NCBI GenBank assembly: GCA_024235395.1
Contig: JACKMK010000002.1
Location: 682,001-746,000 of the forward strand
Length of the DNA: 64,000 nucleotides
Source of the DNA: Chromatiaceae bacterium
GTDB lineage: Bacteria > Pseudomonadota > Gammaproteobacteria > Chromatiales > Chromatiaceae
Direction of reading: 5' to 3'
Positions 53,244 through 61,915 of the stretch are shown here, one piece after another. The translations under genes and the position numbers were made by a program. The notes under the pieces were generated by a model that did no database searches, was not told where the DNA came from, and saw only the letters and a program-made list of their open reading frames with translations. Position 1 is the stretch's first letter. Every line of letters begins with the position of its first letter.

Positions 53244-54092
53244 TCAGCCTTCCAACATGTTGCGGACCTCGGCGATCTCGTCCGCCGAACCTTCCATGTC
53301 GACGATCACGACCTCCGGTTCCATGCCGATCTTCGCGAACGCAGGTACGTTCGACCAATCGGCGTCGCTGCCGGCGCGACCCTTCAATGCGAGGTTCTGC
53401 AAACGGGCGACCGTCACGACGTCGGCGTAGGTCGGCGCCGGGCCGGGGTCGTAGCTCAGGTCCTGGCAGGCGACGGGGATGTTCGCCAGCGATGAGGCGA
53501 AGTTCCAGTGCTTCAGGATCGTCGCACCGATGTCCGGTCCGAGTTCGCCGATCAGGTCGGAGAGTAATTCAGGATCGATGTTGAAACCGAATTCGTCTTC
53601 GAGCTTGGTGAGGATAGGCAATGCCCCGATATTGTGGATCAGGCCACCGAGCATCGCTTGTTCGTTCTCGAGCATCGGGAGGTTGTTCGCCAGCACGCGG
53701 CTGATGGCAGCGACCTGCAGGCTGTCGTCCCAGATCACCCGGAACTGTCGGTCGAGTGCCTCCGAGGTCGCCTGGAAGATCTGTTTCATCGCCAGGCTCA
53801 CGACCAGGCTGCGGACCATCTTAAGGCCGAGCCGTGTGACCGCCTGCTGGATCGAGTCGATCTCGACCCGGCCCCGGTAGAGTGGGCTGTTGGCCACCTG
53901 CAACAGGCGCGCCGACAGCGCCGGGTCACTGGCGACCATGCGTGCGATCGCGCCGGCGTTGCTGTTCTCGCTTTCGACCTCGTCGCGCACCCGCAACGCC
54001 ACCTCGGGGAGGGTCGGCAGCTGGATGCGGTTGTGTTCGATATCGTCGCGGATCTCTTGCGCCAGGTTGTTGGCCTTAGCTGCGTTGAGCAT
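53244..54092 (-). CDS. HDOD-domain protein
   Basis: A 282-residue protein with the HDOD domain (about residues 22-215): LPTLPEVALRVRDEVESENS, then MVASDPALSARLLQVANSPL, the diagnostic stretch of the family, and LGGLIHNIGALPILTKLEDE where the H-N replaces the catalytic HD pair, as in most HDOD proteins. Such proteins are non-enzymatic adaptors in signalling (motility, biofilm). A regulatory partner is not encoded beside it. The C-terminal 60 residues (NLALKGRAGSDADWSNVPAF...) have no match I know. Confidence 0.88.
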   Translation of the reverse strand: MLNAAKANNLAQEIRDDIEHNRIQLPTLPEVALRVRDEVESENSNAGAIARMVASDPALSARLLQVANSPLYRGRVEIDSIQQAVTRLGLKMVRSLVVSLAMKQIFQATSEALDRQFRVIWDDSLQVAAISRVLANNLPMLENEQAMLGGLIHNIGALPILTKLEDEFGFNIDPELLSDLIGELGPDIGATILKHWNFASSLANIPVACQDLSYDPGPAPTYADVVTVARLQNLALKGRAGSDADWSNVPAFAKIGMEPEVVIVDMEGSADEIAEVRNMLEG

Positions 54093-54167
54093 GGGGGCTC
54101 CGTCGTAGGGTGATCGATACCAGTACTGCGGACGGGAGGCGCAAAACTTGAGTGTAAACGGGCGATT

Positions 54168-55160
54168 TCAGCCCGCGTCAGTCGCGGGAAACGGGTAGGG
54201 CAGTGCGCGCAACTCGAGGACCGGTCCGGAAGCGTCGCGCAGGCGGACGTCACCGGCCTCGGCACTGCTGATCTGGAGCACCGCGAGCACCTCGAAACCG
54301 CCGTCCGGTGACGGTGCGGCGGCGACGATCCGCCCGGCACCTTGGCCGGATTCGCTGCTTGGCGAGTAGACCTCGGTGCCAGGTTGCGGCCGTTCCTCGC
54401 CGGAGATGTGGGCGTGATACATGCGGCGTTTGAGTTTGCCGAGGTACTGCATGCGCGCGACCACTTCCTGGCCAGTGTAACAACCCTTGGTGAAACTCAC
54501 CCCGCCGATCAGCTGCAGGTTCGCCATCTGTGGCACGAATGCCTCGACCGTGTCGTCGAACACGTTCGGCAGCCCGGCGCGGATGTCCATCAAGGTCCAG
54601 AAATCGGGTCCGGTCGGTTGTGCCCCGGGGAGGGCCTGCGAATACAGTTCGGCAAGCCTCTGCGGCGGGCCCAGTACCTCGAATCGTGGGCGGTCGCCGG
54701 GGACCCGGATCACGCTCAGTCCGTCGCGGGTGATGCAGCCCTTGTCGGCCGTCGGCGCGAACGGCAACAGTGCCGCCGCACAGTCGCCGGTGAGGCCGAA
54801 ACGCGCCAGTTCGTCGCTCGCGTCGGCCAGCGTCACCTGGGCGCGCAGCACGAACATCTGCAAGCGCTTGAGGATCGCGTCGCGGCGCTCGACCGGCAGC
54901 TGCAGGTACAGGTCGTCACCGCGTTGCAGTATCCAGAAACTGCCGAGCATGCGGCCCTTCGGGCTGCAATAGCTGCTCAGTTGCGCCGTTTCGGGTGTGA
55001 CCAGGTTGATGTCATTGGTCAGTTGGCCCTGCAGGAAGGTGCGCACGTCGGGGCCGGCAGCGCGGATCAGTCCGAAGTGCGAGAGATCCGTGATCGCGCA
55101 GTCGGGAAATGCCCTTGCCGGCGGCGGGTTTTGCGAGACGAGTTGCTGCCAGGTGTTCAT
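54168..55160 (-). CDS. ygfZ: Folate-binding YgfZ-type iron-sulfur/tRNA-modification protein
   Basis: A 330-residue YgfZ/IbaG57-like protein that uses tetrahydrofolate and supports iron-sulfur enzymes such as MiaB. The family motif KGCYTGQE is at residues 225-232, followed by VARMQYLGKLKRRMY. N-terminal GcvT-like domain (HFGLIRAAGPDVRTFLQGQL). ATG 55160 is selected; an in-frame start 120 bases upstream would overlap the promoter of the ribonuclease gene. Divergent from the RNB gene, 105 bp apart. Confidence 0.9.
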   Translation of the reverse strand: MNTWQQLVSQNPPPARAFPDCAITDLSHFGLIRAAGPDVRTFLQGQLTNDINLVTPETAQLSSYCSPKGRMLGSFWILQRGDDLYLQLPVERRDAILKRLQMFVLRAQVTLADASDELARFGLTGDCAAALLPFAPTADKGCITRDGLSVIRVPGDRPRFEVLGPPQRLAELYSQALPGAQPTGPDFWTLMDIRAGLPNVFDDTVEAFVPQMANLQLIGGVSFTKGCYTGQEVVARMQYLGKLKRRMYHAHISGEERPQPGTEVYSPSSESGQGAGRIVAAAPSPDGGFEVLAVLQISSAEAGDVRLRDASGPVLELRALPYPFPATDAG

Positions 55161-55212
55161 GTTTAAGGGGTTCGCAGGTTCGGCTCGTGGCCGTATCGAA
55201 ACGGGAAAGCGG

Positions 55213-55218
55213 TATGAT
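55213..55218 (+). promoter_or_regulatory. -10 element of the RNB ribonuclease gene
   Basis: TATGAT lies 47 bp before the GTG start at 55265. Its ATG was discarded as a start codon for this reason. The -35 region is weak (about GTGGCC at 17-19 bp). Confidence 0.45.
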
Positions 55219-55264
55219 AGCGAATTCCCCCCGCCGATTGATCTTCCAAACCAAGGGATTTTTC

Positions 55265-57082
55265 GTGTCTTCTGCTGCACTGCGCCCCGGCTGTCTGGTC
55301 CTGTACAAGATCCACCCCGCGATCGTCAGCGGCGTCAGCGACAAGATCGAGATTCAGTTGGCCGGCGGCAAGTCGAAGCGCGTGCGCGACAAGGACGTGG
55401 TGCTGCTGCACCCGGGGCCGCTGACCAGCCTCGGGGCCCTGGATGCGGGCGAGGCGGCGATCGACGAGGCCTGGGAACTGCTCGAGGGCGAACAGGTGGC
55501 GTTGGCGGAACTGGCGGAGTTCCTGTACGGCGAATTCACCCCCGCAGCGGCCTGGGGGGCCTGGGGCATCCTGCAGGACGGCCTGTACTTCGAAGGCGAC
55601 CCCGAGCGTATCCAGCGGCGCAGCGAGGAGGCGGTGAATGCCGAACGCGAGGTGCGCGAGAGCAGGCAGCGTGCGGAGCGCGAGTGGGCCGGGTTTCTCG
55701 AGCGGGTGGATGCCGGGCGCCTCGAGGACGAGGATCGCAAGCGCCTCGCCGAGGTCGAACGGGTCGCGTTCGGCACCGCGGAGCACAGCCGCATCCTCGC
55801 GGCCTTCGACCTGCCGGCCACCACGGAGGCCGCGCACCGTTTCCTGATCCGTTGCGGTTACTGGGACCCGCACCACAATCCCTGGGCGGCGCGCGCCGGC
55901 GCCCGGCTCGAGCCGGTCGAGATTGGGGTGCCGGAGCTGCCCGACGAGCCACGCCGCGACCTCACCGGGCTGGATGCCTGGGCGATCGACGACGCCGGCA
56001 ATCAGGATCCGGACGATGCACTGAGCATCGACGGCGAGCGCCTGTGGGTGCACATCGCCGATGTCGCCGCGCTGGTGCGACCGGGTGGGCACGCCGATCT
56101 CGCCGCACGGGAGCGCGGGGCCAATCTGTATCTGCCGGAACGCATCCACACGATGCTGCCGGAGACCGTGACCCACCGTCTCGGACTGGGCCTCGCTGAG
56201 CGATCGCCGGCGTTGTCGTTTGCTTTCGGTTTCGTCGACGGTCAGCTCAGCGACATCGAGGTCGTGCCTTCGTGGGTATGCGTGCAGCGCGCGACCTACG
56301 ACGAGATCGATGCGCGGATGCACGAGTCGCCGTTCGCCGAGATACGCCGGTTCACCGATGCGTTCCGCGCACGGCGCATCGCCAGTGGCGCGGCGCGCAT
56401 AGACCTGCCCGAGGTGTCGGTGCGTTTGGTCGATGGCGAGGTGTCGATTCGTCCGCTGCCCAAGCTGGCGAGCCGCGACATGGTCACCGACGCGATGCTG
56501 ATGGCGGGCGAGGCGGCGGCACGTTTTGCCCAGGCCAACGGCGTGGCGATCCCGTTCGTCGCACAGCCGGCACCGGACAGCGTGATGCAACCCGGCTCGC
56601 TGGCCGAGATGTATGCCTACCGTCGCCTGTTCAAGCCGAGTCGGGTGACCCTGGAGGCGGCACCGCATTTTGGACTCGGCCTCGAAATGTACGCGCGCGC
56701 GACCAGCCCGCTGCGGCGATACGCCGACCTCCTGGTGCATCAGCAGTTGCGCGGATTCGTGACCGGTTCGACGATCCTGTCCAGCGACCAGGTCCTCGAG
56801 CGTGCGGCCGGCCTGGAGGCGGCGGGCGGCGTGATTCGACGCGCCGAGCGCACCTCGAACCTGCACTGGAAGCTGGTGCACCTCGCGCGCCACCCGCAGT
56901 GGCAGGGCGACGCCGTGGTGGTCGGTCTCGAGGAGCGCAAGACCCTGGTGATCATTCCCGAACTGGCGCTCGAAACGCGCATCCGAAGTGCACCGGAACA
57001 CGCCCTGAACCAGGTCCTCAGGCTCGCGGTTCGCGAGGTCGACGTACCCGCGCAGTCGGTCTACTTCCGCGTCGTCGGTTGA
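55265..57082 (+). CDS. RNB-domain exoribonuclease (RNase II-like)
   Basis: A 605-residue ribonuclease of the RNB superfamily, degrading RNA 3' to 5'. The catalytic motif DDAGNQDPDDA is at about residues 242-252, with the four acidic residues of the active site; TVTHRLGLGLAERSPALSFA and ISPLRRYADL-type ARATSPLRRYADLLVHQQLR follow. The N-terminal 240 residues lack the two cold-shock domains of E. coli RNase II/R and instead look like the shorter 'RNB catalytic domain protein' found in many Gammaproteobacteria and cyanobacteria. GTG 55265 is favoured over the upstream ATG (55214), which lies inside the predicted -10. No partner gene. Confidence 0.88.
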   Translation: MSSAALRPGCLVLYKIHPAIVSGVSDKIEIQLAGGKSKRVRDKDVVLLHPGPLTSLGALDAGEAAIDEAWELLEGEQVALAELAEFLYGEFTPAAAWGAWGILQDGLYFEGDPERIQRRSEEAVNAEREVRESRQRAEREWAGFLERVDAGRLEDEDRKRLAEVERVAFGTAEHSRILAAFDLPATTEAAHRFLIRCGYWDPHHNPWAARAGARLEPVEIGVPELPDEPRRDLTGLDAWAIDDAGNQDPDDALSIDGERLWVHIADVAALVRPGGHADLAARERGANLYLPERIHTMLPETVTHRLGLGLAERSPALSFAFGFVDGQLSDIEVVPSWVCVQRATYDEIDARMHESPFAEIRRFTDAFRARRIASGAARIDLPEVSVRLVDGEVSIRPLPKLASRDMVTDAMLMAGEAAARFAQANGVAIPFVAQPAPDSVMQPGSLAEMYAYRRLFKPSRVTLEAAPHFGLGLEMYARATSPLRRYADLLVHQQLRGFVTGSTILSSDQVLERAAGLEAAGGVIRRAERTSNLHWKLVHLARHPQWQGDAVVVGLEERKTLVIIPELALETRIRSAPEHALNQVLRLAVREVDVPAQSVYFRVVG

Positions 57083-57085
57083 CGA

Positions 57086-57109
57086 CGGCACCGGCACCGG
57101 CACCGGCAC
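57086..57109 (+). repeat. Hexanucleotide tandem repeat (CGGCAC)x4
   Basis: Four exact CGGCAC units directly after the ribonuclease stop codon, followed by CGGCGG. Non-coding; could change in copy number but would not shift any frame that I can see. Confidence 0.8.
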
Positions 57110-57206
57110 CGGCGGCGCGCGGCGACGGGGGTCTGCGGCTAGAGAATTCGCGCCAAGTCCGTATACTTCGCGTCTTCGCTGCTTGGTGATCTTCCGGAGA
57201 CTGACA

Positions 57207-57404
57207 ATGACCGCGACAGGCGGGCCCGGGCCCGACAAGAATACTGGCGTCACGAAGCCCTCGGAGGATTTTGCCGCCTATTGTGAGGCCGAATTCGATC
57301 GCCGCCTGAACTCCGGTGAGCCGTTCAACCAGGCGCAATACCGCAAGGCGATGGACATGGTGCTGGATCGCCTGGTCAGGCTCGAGACCGAGGGCAAGCC
57401 ATGA
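57207..57404 (+). CDS. Small protein coupled to SMC-like ATPase
   Basis: A 65-residue protein from ATG 57207 whose stop overlaps the ATPase start (ATGA). After a flexible N-terminus (TATGGPGPDKNTGVTK) it forms a charged helix-rich part (EDFAAYCEAEFDRRLNSGEP, QAQYRKAMDMVLDRLVRLET). The coupling points to a dedicated partner or regulator of the ATPase. No family recognised; it is too short for fold assignment by eye. Confidence 0.75.
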   Translation: MTATGGPGPDKNTGVTKPSEDFAAYCEAEFDRRLNSGEPFNQAQYRKAMDMVLDRLVRLETEGKP

Positions 57405-59290
57405 TCATCAACAAGATCCGTGCGCGCAACGTACTGAAGTACGCGGAATTGTCGATCGATCTCGCCGAGCGTGGCCTGATCGCGATCAGCGGCCGCAACG
57501 AGTCGGGTAAGAGCAGCATCGGCGAGACCGTGTGTTTCGCGTTGTTCGGCCGCACCTTCTCGATCCCACCCGACGAGATAGAAAAGGTCGTGCGCTGGGG
57601 CGAAAACCACTGCAGCGTGACGCTCGAGTTCTCGGTCGAGGATCAGCGCTACGAACTGGCCCGTTTCCTGGACCGCGACGGCATGCACAGTGCCAAGCTC
57701 GCATTGTCCGGCGACATCGAAAACCCGATCGCACGCGGTGTGGGGGCGGTTGCCGACGCACTGTTCGCGATCCTGGGTTTCGAATACGAGGAATTCGTCG
57801 AGTCCTTCTACCTGGCCCAGCGCGAGATCACGACGCCACACCCGCACAGCCAGGCAATCAAGATCATGGCGGGCGTCGCACCGCTGGAACAGGTGGTGCA
57901 CAGCCTGCAGGACGAGATCGCCGAGCGTGAGGATCTGCTCGGGGAGATCCGCGCCGAGTGGGAATCCGTCGATCAGGACGTCCAGGCGCTCGGCATCCAG
58001 GACGGCCGTATGCCGCGTCTGGAAGACGAGCGTCATCACACCAGTGTACAGATCGAACAGGTCAATGCGCTGGTCGACGAGATCAATGTCGAACTCGACC
58101 GTTACGCCGCGAACGCGGCACAGATCGAGCGTGCACGCAGCGCCAGTGGACGTGTGGGCTTTCTGCGGTTTCTGGTATTGCTGCTGGCGCTCGCCAGCGG
58201 TGGCCTTTGGGCCTTGTTGACCTATGCCGGGCATCTGCCGCAGGCCGAACTCGCCCGCGAGTTGTTGGCGCGGCATGTCCCGCAATGGAACGATCAGAAG
58301 GTCCTGTGGATCGGTTATCTCGCCGCGGGCCTGGGTGTGTTGTTCCTGTTGTTGTGGATCCGCAAGGCGGGTATCCGGCGCCGGATCGCCGAACTCACCG
58401 CGCAGGGTGCTCAGCTTGCCGGCGTACTGGCGCAGGCTCGCGCGATCGATATCGAAGACATACCTGAAGAGGAAGGCCTGGCAACCGAGTCCGACATGGA
58501 TGACGAAACGCCGGGCGAGCACGATGATCCGTCGATGCATGCGCCGGCAAGACCGGACGATGCAGAGTATCAGGCCGTGCACGGACAGCTGGACGGGGCG
58601 AGGTCGCCAGTGCGGGTGGCACAGGATTACTGCGAGCGCGAAGCGGCCTGGCTGACCTACGTCGGCGACCGTCTCAATGCGCAGATCGCAGAACTCGACA
58701 TCGAGATCGACGACGAGGAATCACGCCTGCAGGAAGCGTTGAATCTGTCCGAGGTGCTCAACGGATTGACCGACAAGCGGGAAGATATCGAAGAGCGCAT
58801 CGCCTGTCGTCAGCGTGGCCTCGAGCTGCTGCACGGTGCCATCCTGCACCTGTCGAACACCTTCAATCGTGATGTGAAGGAGCTGGTCGGGCGCCTGTTG
58901 CCGTTGTTCACCGACGGTCGCTACGAGCATCTGCAGATCGACGAAGGCCTCAATGTGCGGGTGTTCTCGAGCGAGAAACGCGATTTCATGGACCTCGACG
59001 AGGTCTCCAGCGGCACCCAGCGCCAGATCATGCTGGCGCTGCGTCTGGCGTTGTCCAAGAAGCTGCTCGGTCGTACGGTCAAGGGCCGGCAGTTCGCATT
59101 CCTCGACGAACCCTTTGCGTTCTTTGACGACGAGCGCACGCGCCGTGCCCTGTACGCCCTGACCGACCTCGGCGACGACATCAGCCAGGTCTGGATCGTC
59201 GCGCAGGACTTCCCGCAGAACTGCCAGGTCAAATTCGACACCAAGATCTTCTGCGAGCGTGGCAGCAATACCCTAACGGTGGCCGGCTGA
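57401..59290 (+). CDS. Membrane-anchored Rad50/SMC-like ATPase
   Basis: A 629-residue ABC-type ATPase. Walker A GRNESGKSS is at residues 31-39, the Q-loop YLAQRE near 138-143, the signature SSGTQRQ at 536-542 and Walker B FAFLDEPFAFFDD around 565-577 with the catalytic Glu570; the head domain is therefore split between the N- and C-termini as in RecF/Rad50/SbcC. The middle coiled coil (residues 165-250 and 415-490) is interrupted by two transmembrane helices (about 253-275, FLRFLVLLLALASGGLWALL, and 300-321, VLWIGYLAAGLGVLFLLLWI) and an acidic linker (350-390). This recalls YhaN-type proteins, which pair with a nuclease; here no nuclease gene is adjacent, only the 65-residue gene upstream. 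Confidence 0.85.
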   Translation: MIINKIRARNVLKYAELSIDLAERGLIAISGRNESGKSSIGETVCFALFGRTFSIPPDEIEKVVRWGENHCSVTLEFSVEDQRYELARFLDRDGMHSAKLALSGDIENPIARGVGAVADALFAILGFEYEEFVESFYLAQREITTPHPHSQAIKIMAGVAPLEQVVHSLQDEIAEREDLLGEIRAEWESVDQDVQALGIQDGRMPRLEDERHHTSVQIEQVNALVDEINVELDRYAANAAQIERARSASGRVGFLRFLVLLLALASGGLWALLTYAGHLPQAELARELLARHVPQWNDQKVLWIGYLAAGLGVLFLLLWIRKAGIRRRIAELTAQGAQLAGVLAQARAIDIEDIPEEEGLATESDMDDETPGEHDDPSMHAPARPDDAEYQAVHGQLDGARSPVRVAQDYCEREAAWLTYVGDRLNAQIAELDIEIDDEESRLQEALNLSEVLNGLTDKREDIEERIACRQRGLELLHGAILHLSNTFNRDVKELVGRLLPLFTDGRYEHLQIDEGLNVRVFSSEKRDFMDLDEVSSGTQRQIMLALRLALSKKLLGRTVKGRQFAFLDEPFAFFDDERTRRALYALTDLGDDISQVWIVAQDFPQNCQVKFDTKIFCERGSNTLTVAG

Positions 59291-59340
59291 TGTAGAATGC
59301 GCGACTCGCGACCTGGTGTCGCACCCATGCCGCGAAATCC

Positions 59341-59430
59341 GGAGAGGTGGCTGAGCGGTTGAAAGCGCACGATTCGAAATCGTGTTTACGTTAGCGCGTA
59401 ACGAGGGTTCGAATCCCTCCCTCTCCGCCA
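59341..59430 (+). tRNA. tRNA-Ser (anticodon CGA)
   Basis: A 90-nt class-II tRNA with CCA encoded. The acceptor stem pairs GGAGAGG (59341-59347) with CCTCTCC; the anticodon arm CACGA-TTCGAAA-TCGTG presents CGA, reading UCG; a long variable arm (TTTACGTTAGCGCGTAA) is typical of serine tRNAs; the T-arm GGGTTCGAATCCC is perfect. A TAGAAT with a GC-rich discriminator (59293 onward) lies 48 bp upstream as a possible promoter. Confidence 0.97.
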
Positions 59431-59469
59431 ATAAACAAAAGGGCCCCCGCGTGGGGCCTTTTTGTTTAT
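59431..59469 (+). terminator. Rho-independent terminator after tRNA-Ser
   Basis: ATAAACAAAAGGGCCCC-CGCG-TGGGGCCTTTTTGTTTAT is a near-perfect inverted repeat with A and T tracts on both sides, starting right after the tRNA CCA. It can stop transcription in both directions and shields the tRNA from the genes on the right. Confidence 0.9.
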
Positions 59470-59658
59470 CAGGGGTGCGGAGGCTTGATGAGACAGGTTC
59501 GCCCGGAGCGAACTTGAACGGCGCCGCTTTTTCGGCGCCTGCCCGCAGGGCGGAAGCCATGGATGGCTGGAGTAGCCCTTCGGTTCGATAAAGAACGCAG
59601 GAAGCATTCTTGACCGCGCTTGCGCGGCCCCAAGGGCGAGGCGCAGGGGAGCGCCGAG

Positions 59659-59678
59659 TCAATACCTCCCTCTCGGCC
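59659..59678 (+). repeat. Partial repeat of the tRNA-Ser 3' end
   Basis: TCAATACCTCCCTCTCGGCC resembles the tRNA 3' end TCGAATCCCTCCCTCTCCGCC (59409-59429) with few changes and an exact CCTCCCTCTC. Direct repeats of a tRNA 3' end mark attachment sites of integrated elements. The interval of about 230 bp between the two copies holds no gene, only GC-rich inverted arms such as GGCGCCGCTTTTTCGGCGCC. Confidence 0.5.
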
Positions 59679-59771
59679 GATCGACTCCACAGCCCCACCG
59701 GCCATTGGTCGGTGGCGCCGGCTAAACTGAGTCTGCGGGCAGACGACGAGGCCAACGGCCTGGTGGTGGCC

Positions 59772-61181
59772 ATGCGCATGCAACTTCCAGCTTCACAGCG
59801 TTCCGTGCCGTCACCGGGGTGGCTGATTCGCCCTCCAGTGCGCGGTCACGATATCGGGGGGGTGTCGCAGCCGCCAGCCGTGCAGGACTCGGCGCGCGCC
59901 ACGCCGGGCACCGGCCAACCGTTGGCAGCGGCCACTCGGACGGCATTCGAACCGCTGTTCAGACATGACTTCAGTCAGGTGCGTGTACACGCCGGCAGCC
60001 GGGAAGACGCCCTGCTTTCGGCTCGCGGGGCGAGCGCCTGTACGGTCGGTTCCGACCTGTTGTTCGCCCATGGCCAGTACCGACCCGATGCGCCCCACGG
60101 GCGACGTCTGATCGCGCATGAGCTGGCCCACGTGGTCCAGCAGGCCGGTGGCCGCGGTGCGCCGGGTATGGCGCGAGAAAGCGAGGCGGGCCAGGCCGCT
60201 GAAAAAGCGGTCAACGGCATGCACGCGCCGGTCGCTGCGGGAACGGTGACGCATGGTACGCCCCAGTTCAAGGACGACGACCATGCGGCGACCACACCCA
60301 GGCAATTCATCGAACGCTTCGAGAATGTGTGGGGAAAGAATCTCAAGGAGGGCGCCCTGGCAGCGGCGCTCTATGAACTGGCCTGGCAATCCCCGCGCCA
60401 CTACGCATTCGTACTGGAGGTCTTCGGCGCGCTGGACGCGGAAAATCAGCTGCAGGTGGCGACGGCTTTCTTCAAGCAACTCTCGAGCGATACGTGGCTG
60501 GCTGAGCTGGCACTGACGCCCAGCGGCCGTACCCTGTTGACCGGCATTGCGAATCTGCTGCCGACACGCGACGCGCAGCGCCGCCGGGTCGAAAAGATCG
60601 TGGCCGCCGGTCCACAGAACGAGCGCGAGCAGGAGCGCAAACAGGCCATCGACCGGCTGAAAAGAGAAGGCGGGAATGTCGATCTGACCTTCTACACCCA
60701 CTATGAAGGCATGGACATGGCCGAGTATCTGCTCGAAGGCATGGCCAAAGGTCGTGTAAAAGACAAACGCACCGACGCAGCGTTTCCGATGGCGGCGTTC
60801 GATGACATCGGCGCGGCGCTGGCGTTCATCGCCCGGCGCCACCAGGACGCCACCGGCTTCGTGCGCGGATTGCATCTGATGGGGCATGGCACCGAAGACC
60901 ACTTCGGTTTCGGCGAGCACTACTACAGCAGCGCCTACCTCAACAAGAACTACACCAGCGGGCAGTTCGCCGGGTACATGGCTGACGGCGCCACGGTCTA
61001 CCTGGAAGGTTGCGACGTGGCCAAGGGCGAGGCGGGCAAGCGCTATCTGCAGGCGGTGGGGCGAATATTCTTCGGCAGTGAAAAGGCCGGTTTTCTCAAG
61101 GGCAACACCTGCAAGGTGATCGGCATGGGCGAGATGACGGAATGCGAGCCCCGTACGCTGCGCTGGCCTTCGGATTTCTGA
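59772..61181 (+). CDS. DUF4157 (eCIS core)-caspase-like fusion protein
   Basis: From ATG 59772 a 469-residue protein; an open frame back to TTG 59610 would add 54 residues, and no strong ribosome-binding site decides. Residues about 44-124 are the DUF4157 domain with HELAHVVQQ (116-124), the metallopeptidase-like mark of proteins associated with extracellular contractile injection systems. A helical linker (170-290) follows. The C-terminal part (about 305-455) has a DUF4347/caspase-like layout: VDLTFYTHYEGM, then HLMGHGTEDHFGFG with His372, then TVYLEGCDVAKGEAGKRYL with Cys414, a possible His/Cys dyad. This suggests a toxin or processing protease delivered or activated with an eCIS. No other eCIS gene is in the window. 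Confidence 0.75.
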   Translation: MRMQLPASQRSVPSPGWLIRPPVRGHDIGGVSQPPAVQDSARATPGTGQPLAAATRTAFEPLFRHDFSQVRVHAGSREDALLSARGASACTVGSDLLFAHGQYRPDAPHGRRLIAHELAHVVQQAGGRGAPGMARESEAGQAAEKAVNGMHAPVAAGTVTHGTPQFKDDDHAATTPRQFIERFENVWGKNLKEGALAAALYELAWQSPRHYAFVLEVFGALDAENQLQVATAFFKQLSSDTWLAELALTPSGRTLLTGIANLLPTRDAQRRRVEKIVAAGPQNEREQERKQAIDRLKREGGNVDLTFYTHYEGMDMAEYLLEGMAKGRVKDKRTDAAFPMAAFDDIGAALAFIARRHQDATGFVRGLHLMGHGTEDHFGFGEHYYSSAYLNKNYTSGQFAGYMADGATVYLEGCDVAKGEAGKRYLQAVGRIFFGSEKAGFLKGNTCKVIGMGEMTECEPRTLRWPSDF

Positions 61182-61344
61182 CGACCACGGCAAAGCGGCC
61201 GGCTGCACGCGGGGCCAACGGTCCAATGAGGATTCGGACGGCTGTTGGGGTATGCTCCGCGGGTCGCAGCTTCGCGTGGATCACCCGGGTCGCCGGGAGC
61301 GCGTCGTCGACCGATGAACTGTTGCCACCCTTGAGGACACGCTG

Positions 61345-61734
61345 ATGCGCATTCTGCATACGATGCTGCGGACCGGTGACCTGCAGCGCTCGATCGATTT
61401 CTACACCGGGGTACTCGGCATGCGCCTGCTGCGCCAGAAGGAGTATCCGGATGGCAAGTTCACGCTGGCGTTTCTCGGCTATGGTGACGAAACGGATCAC
61501 ACCGTCATCGAACTGACCTACAACTGGGGCGTGGACCGGTACGAGATGGGCAATGCCTACGGCCACATCGCGATCGAGGTCGATGACGTCTACCGTGCTG
61601 CAGATCAGATAAAGGCACGCGGCGGCAAGATCCTGCGCGAGGCCGGGCCGATGAACGCCGGCACGACGATCATCGCGTTCGTCGAGGATCCCGACGGCTA
61701 CCCGATCGAGCTGATCGGCCGCAAGGGCCATTGA
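61345..61734 (+). CDS. gloA: Lactoylglutathione lyase (glyoxalase I)
   Basis: A 129-residue glyoxalase I, nickel-type, converting the methylglyoxal-glutathione hemithioacetal to lactoylglutathione. The metal ligands are present at the expected positions: His5, Glu56, His74 and Glu122 (MRILHTMLR, VIELTYNW, YGHIAIEV, YPIELIG). Length and sequence are close to E. coli GloA. ATG 61345 follows TTGAGGACACG. Monocistronic. Confidence 0.97.
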   Translation: MRILHTMLRTGDLQRSIDFYTGVLGMRLLRQKEYPDGKFTLAFLGYGDETDHTVIELTYNWGVDRYEMGNAYGHIAIEVDDVYRAADQIKARGGKILREAGPMNAGTTIIAFVEDPDGYPIELIGRKGH

Positions 61735-61845
61735 CGGTCAACGATAGACTCCGACGCGTACTGTGGGGCATCGGGGCGGGCTCGGTAGCGCGCCCGCGAT
61801 CACCGCGCGGGCCGTTGTATCTGCACGATGTACGCAACACAAACG

Positions 61846-61872
61846 AAAGCCCCGCCGGGGTGGCGGGGCTTT
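61846..61872. terminator. Convergent terminator between gloA and the PEP-CTERM gene
   Basis: AAAGCCCCGCC-GGGGT-GGCGGGGCTTT is a perfect 11-bp stem with A and T ends, fitting a bidirectional intrinsic terminator for the two convergent genes. Confidence 0.9.
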
Positions 61873-61915
61873 GCGTCTGCGCAGTCATCCGGGGACCGCG
61901 CGATGGCGTCTCAGA

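Noticed and set aside
57086..57109. Short tandem repeat as a possible phase-variation switch
   Set aside because: It lies after a stop codon, in units of six bases, so copy change would not shift a frame or a clear promoter spacing.
59610..59771. Longer N-terminus for the DUF4157 protein from TTG 59610
   Set aside because: The added 54 residues are read through the tRNA-end repeat and have no domain; kept as an alternative but not chosen.
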